Source of the DNA: Flavobacterium sp. J27 | GTDB taxonomy: Bacteria; Bacteroidota; Bacteroidia; Flavobacteriales; Flavobacteriaceae | Direction of reading: 5' to 3' | DNA: 64,000 bases | Assembly (NCBI RefSeq): GCF_004303025.1 | Contig: NZ_PJQW01000006.1 | Location: 103,911 to 167,910 of the forward strand | Part shown: in pieces, positions 8,847 through 16,276 of the stretch | How positions within the stretch are numbered: position 1 is the first letter of the stretch | Layout of the letters: each line of letters starts with the position of its first letter | The notes under the pieces: model-generated | The model's database searches: none | The model's input: only the letters and a program-made list of their open reading frames with translations | Told to the model about the DNA's origin: nothing | Translations under genes and position numbers: made by a program

Positions 8847-9611
8847 TTATTTTTTTCTAATATATATGTGTTTTACATTTGGGTTATGGGTATCTCTCAC
8901 ATCTATGTCAAATTTTTGCATACTTTTGATAAGAGGTAACAATTTGCTAAAACCATAATTACGAGGGTCAAAATCGGTTTTTTTCTTTAAAATGAGGTTA
9001 CCTAAGTCACCTAAAAACGCCCAGCCATTTTCATCTTCTAAATCATCAATACTTGTAGAAAAAAGTTTAATAATTTTTGGGTCTATCTTGCTAAGTGGTG
9101 TTTTCTTTTTTGTTGTCGTATTCTTAGTTGCTTTCTTTGAAGAAGTTTCAATATGGTTCTCCGTATCATCTTTTTTCAAAATTTCAATATAAATGAATTT
9201 ATCACAAGCCGTGATAAAAGGTTTTAGCGTTTTCTTTTCACCCATACCTATCACTGTCATGCCTGCTTCTCTTAATCGAGTGGCTAAGCGTGTAAAATCG
9301 GAATCACTAGAAACAATGCAAAAACCATCTACTTTACCAGTATATAAAATATCCATTGCATCAATTATTAAAGCACTGTCACTTGCATTTTTTCCTGTAG
9401 AATAACTATATTGTTGAATAGGGGTAATGGCATTTTCTAATAAAACATTTTTCCAGCCAGAAACAGTAGGTTTAGTCCAATCTGCATAAATTCTTTTAAA
9501 TGTAGGCGTGCCATATTTTGCAATTTCTTCAAACATCTCTTTTACATTGGCATAAGGTACATTGTCTGCATCAATAAGAACTGCTAATTTTAAATCTTTT
9601 TTTATTTCCAT
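8847..9611 (-). CDS. NYN-domain nuclease with C-terminal OST-HTH/LOTUS domain
   Basis: The 254-residue protein has an N-terminal NYN (PIN-like) domain with the acidic metal site visible: D14 and D16 in LIDADN, D78 in NASDSALIID, and D103/D105 in SSDSDF. A lysine/threonine-rich linker (about 150-175) leads to an OST-HTH/LOTUS fold (about 178-254, with GWAFLGDLGNLILKKKTDFDPRNYGFSKL). It is probably a single-stranded RNA-processing nuclease, with the LOTUS part as RNA-binding module. It is monocistronic and divergent from the K+ channel gene. Confidence 0.88.
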   Translation of the reverse strand: MEIKKDLKLAVLIDADNVPYANVKEMFEEIAKYGTPTFKRIYADWTKPTVSGWKNVLLENAITPIQQYSYSTGKNASDSALIIDAMDILYTGKVDGFCIVSSDSDFTRLATRLREAGMTVIGMGEKKTLKPFITACDKFIYIEILKKDDTENHIETSSKKATKNTTTKKKTPLSKIDPKIIKLFSTSIDDLEDENGWAFLGDLGNLILKKKTDFDPRNYGFSKLLPLIKSMQKFDIDVRDTHNPNVKHIYIRKK

Positions 9612-9651
9612 GTTTCAATTTTGTTCATTAGAGTAAAAGTACTACAAATGA

Positions 9652-9680
9652 TTGAGTATCCATAATAAATACTAACTTTG
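9652..9680 (+). promoter_or_regulatory. Promoter of the K+ channel gene
   Basis: TTG (9652-9654) is followed after 18 bp by TAACTTTG (9673-9680), a full match to the TTG/TAnnTTTG consensus. The start codon lies 28 bp further downstream. Confidence 0.75.
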
Positions 9681-9708
9681 GTAACCAATAAATGTTATAA
9701 TTGATAGA

Positions 9709-10668
9709 ATGGCATTATTTAAATCTGTAAATACAAAAGCAAAAACAATTGATTCTTCAGGCTTTGGAACGAGTGCTTCTAATTATGGAGGTCGATTTGT
9801 GAATAAAAATGGAGATGCGAATGTTAGAAAAAAAGGAATCAGTTGGCTCGAAAGTATTAGTTGGCATCATTTTATGCTAAACATACCCACTTGGCAATTT
9901 TTTGGTATCATTATTCTATTTTATTTTTTGGCAAATTTGTTTTTTGCCACTATCTATTATTACATTGGTGTAGAACATTTAAATGGAATAGTAGCAACCA
10001 CTAATTTGGATAAATTTGGACAAGCTTTCTTTTTTAGTGTGCAAACTTTTACTACGGTTGGTTATGGTCATATTAATCCTACTGGTTTTTGGACCAGTTT
10101 TATTTCTTCAGTAGAAGCATTAACAGGACTACTTACTTTTGCCATTGCAACAGGTCTGTTTTTTGGACGTTTTAGCAAACCAGAAGCGTATATAAAATTC
10201 TCTGAAAATGCCATTATTGCTCCTTATGAAAATGGTACCGCTTTGATGTTTCGAATGACTCCTTTTAAAAATGTTAATTTAACAGATGCCGAAACTCGTG
10301 TTACTCTAGGAATTAGTATTGAAGAAAACGGGGTAATGGTAAATAAATTTTATCAATTACCTTTAGAATTAGACAAAGTGAATGCTTTAACATTGAGTTG
10401 GACATTGGTTCACCCAATTACAGAGAAAAGTCCATTATATCATTTTAGAGCGGAAGATTACGCAGCTATAGATGGAGAAATTTTGGTATTTATTAAAGTG
10501 TTTGATGATGTTTACAGTACACATTTAGTAAAACGAACTTCCTATATTTTTAAAGAGATTGTTTATGGTGCAAAATTTAATATTATGTATAACCAAAACG
10601 ATGATGATAGTATTACCATATTAGATTTACAAAAACTGAATTCTTTTGAGAAAGTAAATTTACCTTAA
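9709..10668 (+). CDS. Inward-rectifier-type (Kir-like) potassium channel
   Basis: The 319-residue protein has two membrane segments (about 61-88 and 132-154) flanking a pore loop with the selectivity filter TVGYG (116-120). The cytoplasmic C-terminal immunoglobulin-like domain (about 165-300, FSENAIIAPYENGTALMFRM) is typical of bacterial Kir channels, where it gates the pore. It is predicted to be a tetrameric inner-membrane K+ channel. It has its own promoter and runs convergently into the VOC gene with one base between the stop codons. Confidence 0.93.
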   Translation: MALFKSVNTKAKTIDSSGFGTSASNYGGRFVNKNGDANVRKKGISWLESISWHHFMLNIPTWQFFGIIILFYFLANLFFATIYYYIGVEHLNGIVATTNLDKFGQAFFFSVQTFTTVGYGHINPTGFWTSFISSVEALTGLLTFAIATGLFFGRFSKPEAYIKFSENAIIAPYENGTALMFRMTPFKNVNLTDAETRVTLGISIEENGVMVNKFYQLPLELDKVNALTLSWTLVHPITEKSPLYHFRAEDYAAIDGEILVFIKVFDDVYSTHLVKRTSYIFKEIVYGAKFNIMYNQNDDDSITILDLQKLNSFEKVNLP

Positions 10669-10669
10669 A

Positions 10670-11053
10670 TTAATTTTCATAAAACTCAATAGGTAATCCA
10701 TCTGGATCTTGTGTGAAAGTAAAACGTTTTCCAGTTATCTCATCAATTCTTATTGGTTCTATTTCTATATTGTATTGATTTAAATGATTGATGATTGGTT
10801 CTAATTGAGCTACTTCAAATGCTAAATGTCTTAACCCTAAGGCTTCTGGTCTTGTAGGTCTTTTAGGAGGATTTGGAAAAGAAAACAATTCTACAGAATA
10901 TACGCCATTAATAGCTAAATCTAATTTATAGGATTTTCTTTCCTTTCGGTACGTTTCGTTAATAACTTCCATTCCTAAAATAGTGATATAAAAATGTTTT
11001 GAAACTTCGTAATTAGAACAAATGATAGCGATATGATGTATTTTGTTGAACAT
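10670..11053 (-). CDS. VOC-family (glyoxalase-like) protein, SMU1112c/YaeR type
   Basis: The 127-residue protein has the two beta-alpha-beta-beta-beta halves of the vicinal-oxygen-chelate fold. Likely metal ligands are H7/H8 in KIHHIAI, the E of YSVELF, H76 in LRHLAF and E124 in DPDGLPIEFYE. It is close to the YaeR/SMU1112c group, whose substrate is unknown. It lies 58 bp downstream of the M28 peptidase gene on the same strand. Confidence 0.85.
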   Translation of the reverse strand: MFNKIHHIAIICSNYEVSKHFYITILGMEVINETYRKERKSYKLDLAINGVYSVELFSFPNPPKRPTRPEALGLRHLAFEVAQLEPIINHLNQYNIEIEPIRIDEITGKRFTFTQDPDGLPIEFYEN

Positions 11054-11111
11054 ACTCTTGTTTTTAAAAAATAAATCCTCATAAAAATGAGGATTTAAGT
11101 GAGTTTTCTAA

Positions 11112-12134
11112 TTATTTCCCGTCTTTATCTACCACAATTCTTTCTTCTCTGTTAGCTAGTTCCCAAGCTAAAGTGAATGCTAATTGCGCTCTTTTGGCTA
11201 AAGCATCATATTCAATTTTATCTGGAGTATCTGATGCCATATGATAATCTGCATGTACACCATTAAAAAAGAAAATAGCAGGAACACCTTTTTTGGCAAA
11301 ATTGTAATGGTCTGAACGATAATAAATTCGCTCAGGATCTTCTCGGTCGTTATATTTATAATCTAACGTTAGATTTGTGTATTTTTGATTTGCCTCTTCA
11401 TTAATGATATGTAATTCAGAACTTAATCTGTCAGAACCAATGACATATACATAATTATTAGTATTAGGATGCAAGGTGTCTCTTCTGCCAATCATGTCTA
11501 TATTAATATCTGCAATGGTATTTTTTAGAGGAAATAATGGATTTTCAGAATAATATCTTGAACCGTGTAAACCATGTTCTTCTCCTGTAACATGAAGAAA
11601 AAGGATAGAGCGTTTTGGACCAAAACCATCTTTTTTAGCTTTTGCAAATGCTTGAGCTATTTCTAATAGGGCAACAGTTCCAGAACCGTCATCGTCTGCT
11701 CCATTGTAAACGTCACCATTTTTCATTCCTACATGGTCATAATGTGCAGAGATTACTAAAACTTCTTCTGGTTTTTCCGATCCTTTTATAAATGCCCAAA
11801 TATTTTCCGAATCATTTAATTTTGGTGCAAACCCTTTTGCCATAAATTCAGAGGGAACTTTTTGGTACCAATCTTTAGCTTCTTCAGGAAAACTAATCCC
11901 ATTTTTTTTATATTGTTCTATAAGGTATTTGCCCGCTTTTTTTTGACCTTCAGTACCTGTATCTCTTCCTTCCATTTCATCAGAAGCTACAATATGTAAG
12001 TGTGTGCTTAATTCAGGAGCTGTAATAGTATTCATATACTTGGAAACATCTGCTTCTTTTTGCGCTTTTGGAACAGAATTACAACTTACTAATAGTAAGG
12101 TTAATAGTCCTCCAGAAATTAGTTTTTTCTTCAT
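11112..12134 (-). CDS. M28 family zinc aminopeptidase, lipoprotein
   Basis: The 340-residue protein has a lipoprotein signal (LLVSC, Cys18). The two-zinc active site of M28 peptidases is visible: H131 and D133 in SAHYDHVG, the D cluster in NGADDDGSG (144-152), the catalytic E pair in TGEEHG (about 185-186), D in INIDMIGRRD, and the final H in DHYNFAKKGVPAIFF. It is expected to remove N-terminal residues from peptides at the cell envelope. It may be co-transcribed with the VOC gene. Confidence 0.9.
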   Translation of the reverse strand: MKKKLISGGLLTLLLVSCNSVPKAQKEADVSKYMNTITAPELSTHLHIVASDEMEGRDTGTEGQKKAGKYLIEQYKKNGISFPEEAKDWYQKVPSEFMAKGFAPKLNDSENIWAFIKGSEKPEEVLVISAHYDHVGMKNGDVYNGADDDGSGTVALLEIAQAFAKAKKDGFGPKRSILFLHVTGEEHGLHGSRYYSENPLFPLKNTIADINIDMIGRRDTLHPNTNNYVYVIGSDRLSSELHIINEEANQKYTNLTLDYKYNDREDPERIYYRSDHYNFAKKGVPAIFFFNGVHADYHMASDTPDKIEYDALAKRAQLAFTLAWELANREERIVVDKDGK

Positions 12135-12271
12135 TTATTACAAATAGTTTAGTTGAATAAGAAGTAAAAATAAATTATTTATTATAAAATGACATGATTT
12201 GTTAACATTTTTTTATAAATCAGACAGTTATTTAAAAGACTTTGTTTTAAGACGCATCCTTTTTATTTCAA

Positions 12272-12279
12272 TATCTTTG
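12272..12279 (+). promoter_or_regulatory. -7 element that decides the start of the TSUP gene
   Basis: TATCTTTG matches TAnnTTTG and lies 18 bp before the ATG at 12298. Because it is inside the longest possible reading frame (from 12199), the downstream ATG is the likelier start. No good -33 TTG at 17-23 bp was found. Confidence 0.5.
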
Positions 12280-12297
12280 TTGTCTATTTATAATTCT

Positions 12298-13053
12298 ATG
12301 GATTTTCAATATGAATACTTGTTTTTAATACCAATAGGTTTTATTGCAGGGTTTTTAAACACAATAGCTGGAGGAGGTACGCTATTAACTTTACCCACTT
12401 TAATTTTTATGGGATTACCAGCTCCTTTAGCTAATGGAACGAATAGAATTGCTATTTTGATACAAACATTTTCTGCTGTTAGAGGTTTTAAAAGCAAAGG
12501 GATTTCCACTTATCCTTTCAGTATGTATTTAGGGTTGTCTGCTTTGGGAGGTTCTTTTATTGGAGCAAAATTAGCCATAGGTATTGATGGCGAGATATTT
12601 AATAAAATTCTAGCATGTATTATGGTTATGGTTTTACTTACGATTATTTTTAAACCCAAAAGTAATTATACAGAAATACTAGAGAAAACAACTGGAAAGC
12701 CGCTTTATATATCATTGGTAATTTTCTTTTTTCTAGGAATTTATGGAGGTTTTATAAATGCTGGAATTGGTTTTTTAATGTTATTGATTTTACCTTATGT
12801 AAATGGTTTATCGTTATTAAAATCCAATGCAACTAAAGTATTCGTAGTTTGTTTATATACTATAGGAGCTGTACTTGTTTTTGCTTTGGAACATAAAATT
12901 AATTATATGCTCGCTTTTATTCTTGCTATAGGAAATGCTTCAGGAGCTTGGGTTGGGAGTAGATGGTCAGTGAAAAAAGAGGACAAAGTAATTCGTTTAT
13001 TTTTAATAATTACTGTGTCCTCTTTAGCTATTAAATTATGGTTTTTTAATTAG
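12298..13053 (+). CDS. TSUP (TauE/SafE) family membrane permease
   Basis: With the start at 12298 (MDFQYEYLFLIPIGF) the protein has 251 residues and about seven or eight membrane segments. The family signature GFLNTIAGGGTLLTLP follows the first helix, and the second repeat begins GIYGGFINAGIGFLML. Members export sulfite, sulfoacetate or similar anions; the substrate here is unknown. The longer frame from 12199 would add 33 residues spanning a -7 element and is unlikely. The stop overlaps the convergent ribB stop by 4 bp, with no terminator visible between them. Confidence 0.88.
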   Translation: MDFQYEYLFLIPIGFIAGFLNTIAGGGTLLTLPTLIFMGLPAPLANGTNRIAILIQTFSAVRGFKSKGISTYPFSMYLGLSALGGSFIGAKLAIGIDGEIFNKILACIMVMVLLTIIFKPKSNYTEILEKTTGKPLYISLVIFFFLGIYGGFINAGIGFLMLLILPYVNGLSLLKSNATKVFVVCLYTIGAVLVFALEHKINYMLAFILAIGNASGAWVGSRWSVKKEDKVIRLFLIITVSSLAIKLWFFN

Positions 13054-14183
13054 TAGTTTACATATTCAGTAATTTCTAATCCGTAACCAATCATTCCTAC
13101 ACGTTTTGTTGGTTCTGTAGTGTTTGATAATAATTTTATTCTAGAAATATCAATATCGTGAAGTATTTGAGCACCAATTCCAAAATCTTTGGAATCCATT
13201 TTAACTTGTGGAGCTTTAATAATTCCTTCTTCTTGTAATTTTTTTAATTCTGTTAATCGGGATAATAATTCTAACGATTTAATTTCTTGATTAATAAAAA
13301 TGATAGCTCCTTTTCCTACTTCGTTGATTTTTTTGAACATTACATCTAATTTTTTATCAGCATCATTAGTTAATGTTCCTAAAATATCATTATTAACTTG
13401 TGTAGAATTAATTCGAGTAAGAACAGGTTCTCCATTACTCCAAGTACCTTTTGTAAGTGCTAAATGGACTTGTTTGTTAGTGGTTTGTAAATAGGCTCTT
13501 AATCTAAAGGTGCCAAATCGGGTTTCAATTTCAAAATCTTCTTTCTTTTGAATAAGACTATCGTGTTGCATTCTATAGGCTACTAAGTCTTCAATAGAAA
13601 CTAATTTTAAATCAAATTTTTTGGCTACTTCAACTAATTGAGGTAAACGAGCCATAGTTCCATCTTCATTCATAATTTCTACAATTACACCGGCTGGTTT
13701 AAAACCAGCTAAACGGGCAAAATCGATAGCAGCTTCTGTATGACCTGTTCTTCTAAGTACACCACCTTGTTTTGCAATTAATGGGAAAATATGACCTGGT
13801 CTTGCTAAATCAAATGGTTTTGTATTAGGATCAATTAATGAGAGTACGGTTTTGGCTCTATCTCCTGCAGAAATCCCAGTTGTAACACCATTTCCTTTTA
13901 AATCTATAGATACGGTAAAAGCAGTTTCCATATGATCGGTATTATTTCTTACCATAGCATGTAAATCAAGTTCTTTACATCTACTTTCTGTAAGTGGCGT
14001 ACAAATAAGACCTCTTCCATGAGTGGCCATAAAATTAATCATTTCAGGAGTACATTTTTCAGCGGCCGCTAAAAAGTCTCCTTCATTTTCTCTATCTTCA
14101 TCATCTACGACTATGATTATTTTTCCTTGACGGATATCTTCAATAGCCTCTTCAATAGTGTTGAGTTGTATGTTTTGTGACAT
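13050..14183 (-). CDS. ribB: 3,4-dihydroxy-2-butanone-4-phosphate synthase with degenerate RibA-like half
   Basis: The 377-residue protein has a complete N-terminal RibB domain (1-208): acidic metal site DDEDRENEGD (27-36), C61 in GRGLICTPL and H148 in RTGHTEAAID. It converts ribulose 5-phosphate to the four-carbon riboflavin precursor. The C-terminal half (217-377) aligns with GTP cyclohydrolase II only at its end (DFGIGAQIL, 333-341, and GYGLEI). It has no cysteine at all, so the zinc site is absent, and the GTP-binding GRGIGL motif is replaced by GKGAIIFIN. This half should be inactive. Last gene of the tpx-to-ribB operon, 7 bp after lptG. Confidence 0.92.
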   Translation of the reverse strand: MSQNIQLNTIEEAIEDIRQGKIIIVVDDEDRENEGDFLAAAEKCTPEMINFMATHGRGLICTPLTESRCKELDLHAMVRNNTDHMETAFTVSIDLKGNGVTTGISAGDRAKTVLSLIDPNTKPFDLARPGHIFPLIAKQGGVLRRTGHTEAAIDFARLAGFKPAGVIVEIMNEDGTMARLPQLVEVAKKFDLKLVSIEDLVAYRMQHDSLIQKKEDFEIETRFGTFRLRAYLQTTNKQVHLALTKGTWSNGEPVLTRINSTQVNNDILGTLTNDADKKLDVMFKKINEVGKGAIIFINQEIKSLELLSRLTELKKLQEEGIIKAPQVKMDSKDFGIGAQILHDIDISRIKLLSNTTEPTKRVGMIGYGLEITEYVNY

Positions 14184-14190
14184 TGTAGTG

Positions 14191-15624
14191 TTAGTTTTTT
14201 GAAAATCTTGAAAACAATTTTTTAATTGGATCGATTAACCAGTCAAAATTAATCATTATCCCAATATCGTTAGTAGCTCTATAGGTTAAAAATATAGCGA
14301 GTGGAGTTAAAATAATAGAAGAAATCCACATGCCTAAAACAATAGGAATAGTGTTTTCTTCAGCTAATTTTTTACCAAAAGTATTCATAAAATGAAAACT
14401 GATAAAAATAATTATGGCAAAGACTATAGGTAAGCCAATACCTCCTTTTCTAATGATGGCACCTAAAGGAGCACCAATGAAAAACATGAGTATACAAGAA
14501 AAAGCAATTATAAATTTTTCGTGAACTACTACCCAATGTGAGTTTAGGTTTTTCTTCTTGTATTCTAAGTCAGTCTCACTATTTTGTATACTAAATTCAG
14601 TACTTGAAGTATTACTATTAGCCATTTCCAGAATTTTTTGCTTTTCTTTATTTGTAAATATGGAAAGCAAATCATCTACTTTATTTTCTTTATCTATATT
14701 CTGAACTCTATTTAATTGAAAAACATAATCATTTCTTTGTAATGCATTTTCAGCAAATGAGACAATATCTTTATTTAAATTTGTTTGTAATGAGTCAATA
14801 GTATAGTTTAACTCACTTAAAGTAAGCATCTTTTCAGAGGTAATATCACTATTGTCTCCATTGTTTTCATCTAATTTAGTTAGATCGATATTTAAAATGT
14901 ATTTTTTAAAACTACTTTTAGCAAAAGGTTGTTTGTTCCTTTCTTCATATTTTTTTGGGATGATATTTTCATAATAATTTCCATCCAAAAGTTCAAGTTG
15001 AAGTGAGTTTGAGTTTTCATCGCTTCTTAAAATACCATTTTTAGCTTTTATAACAGTATTTGCTCCTAAACCCGCATTTACATTTTTGATGTGCATGGTA
15101 ACATTTTCAAGATAACGACCGTTGTCTCCCGATTTTTTTTCTACTTTAATATTTATCGCTGGTCCTATTGGATTAAATTGACCTTCTGCGATTGCCATTG
15201 CTGGACGTTGTTGCACAATTGTTTTTCTTAAATTTAAAAACTTGTATTGTGCTTTTGGAATAACATTATTTGCAAATACAAATGAAATAATACTCAAGCC
15301 TATGATAAATAAGGTTAACATTCTCATGGCTCTTTGTAATGAAATACCAGAAGATTTCATGGCAGCAAATTCATAATTTTCTGCAAAACTTCCAAAAGTC
15401 ATGATGGATGCAAGTACAACAGATAGTGGTAAAACTAAAGGAACAATAGTAGGAGCGTAGAAGGATAAGAATTTTATGATTGTAAAAAAATCTAAATCTT
15501 TACCAGCTAATTCCGAAATAAATAACCATATTCCTTGTAAAACGAATATAAAAAAAAGGATTACAAATACCGAAGTAAATGTAATCGTAAAAGATTTTAT
15601 AATGTATCTATCTAAGATTTTCAC
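14191..15624 (-). CDS. LptF/LptG-type (YjgP/YjgQ) LPS export permease
   Basis: The 477-residue protein has the family layout: three membrane helices in the N-terminal 115 residues, a large periplasmic beta-jellyroll-like domain (about 120-375), and three C-terminal helices (about 380-460). The N-terminus MKILDRYIIKSF and the AAMKSSGISLQRAMR segment are diagnostic. It works with LptB and a partner permease to pull LPS from the inner membrane. The gene lies 2 bp after the LolA-like gene, so both major routes to the outer membrane share one transcript. Whether it is functionally LptF or LptG cannot be decided here. Confidence 0.9.
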   Translation of the reverse strand: MKILDRYIIKSFTITFTSVFVILFFIFVLQGIWLFISELAGKDLDFFTIIKFLSFYAPTIVPLVLPLSVVLASIMTFGSFAENYEFAAMKSSGISLQRAMRMLTLFIIGLSIISFVFANNVIPKAQYKFLNLRKTIVQQRPAMAIAEGQFNPIGPAINIKVEKKSGDNGRYLENVTMHIKNVNAGLGANTVIKAKNGILRSDENSNSLQLELLDGNYYENIIPKKYEERNKQPFAKSSFKKYILNIDLTKLDENNGDNSDITSEKMLTLSELNYTIDSLQTNLNKDIVSFAENALQRNDYVFQLNRVQNIDKENKVDDLLSIFTNKEKQKILEMANSNTSSTEFSIQNSETDLEYKKKNLNSHWVVVHEKFIIAFSCILMFFIGAPLGAIIRKGGIGLPIVFAIIIFISFHFMNTFGKKLAEENTIPIVLGMWISSIILTPLAIFLTYRATNDIGIMINFDWLIDPIKKLFSRFSKN

Positions 15625-15626
15625 CT

Positions 15627-16271
15627 TTAGTCTAATCTATTAATATAATAATTTGGATATTTTGACTCTGTAAAGGTAAAGTGATTATCTGAAATAGGTT
15701 GGTTTGTTTTAAAAGAATTAACAGTTAAAGTAGTTCTAGTACCATTTTTTCCAACTTCTATCAGGTTATAAATATTTTTTGTTTGAACGTCTATGCCTAA
15801 AAGAATTTCTTTTCTTTGGTCTTTAGAGCTTATAGGAATTAGTTTAATATATTGAATTTTTCTTCCTTTTATATCTTGTAAAATGTCCCAAGAGTATTTA
15901 TAACCAGTGTTAAAAAAAGTCAACATTTTAGATGGTGTAACTGCATTTTCGTCTTTATCATCAAATTTTGAAATAGATATTTCTTCATCTTCTGGAACAA
16001 TAGTATATACTTTTTTTCCATCAAAAATTTTCGTAACTCCCATGAAATTTAAATTGTATAAATTCCCTTTTAAAGTTACATTTCCTTTGCTTTCTTGATT
16101 AATGTTTTCTTGTGGGTTGTTTAAAGCATACTTAAAATCAATAACAATATTCTCATAAGTTTTAACTTTGGCAGATACTTCATCTAAAAGACTTTTGGCT
16201 TTAGCGGCATCTTGGGCTTGTGTTGAAAAACTTACTAAAAGAAAACATACTAATTTTAAAATTTTACTCAT
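15627..16271 (-). CDS. LolA-like outer membrane lipoprotein carrier
   Basis: The 214-residue protein has a Sec signal peptide (cleavage after about residue 19, STQAQ). It has the LolA/LppC-type half-barrel pattern, with DAAKAKSLLDEVSAKVKTYENIVIDFKY at the N-terminal side and MLTFFNTGYKYSWDI in the middle. It is expected to carry lipoproteins across the periplasm from LolCDE to the outer membrane. It lies 5 bp downstream of ftsK. Sequence similarity to E. coli LolA is low, as usual in Bacteroidota. Confidence 0.85.
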   Translation of the reverse strand: MSKILKLVCFLLVSFSTQAQDAAKAKSLLDEVSAKVKTYENIVIDFKYALNNPQENINQESKGNVTLKGNLYNLNFMGVTKIFDGKKVYTIVPEDEEISISKFDDKDENAVTPSKMLTFFNTGYKYSWDILQDIKGRKIQYIKLIPISSKDQRKEILLGIDVQTKNIYNLIEVGKNGTRTTLTVNSFKTNQPISDNHFTFTESKYPNYYINRLD

Positions 16272-16276
16272 CTTAC

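Noticed and set aside
12199..12297. Longer N-terminus of the TSUP permease.
   Set aside because: The extra 33 codons contain a full -7 element, and the shorter protein starts directly before the first conserved helix.
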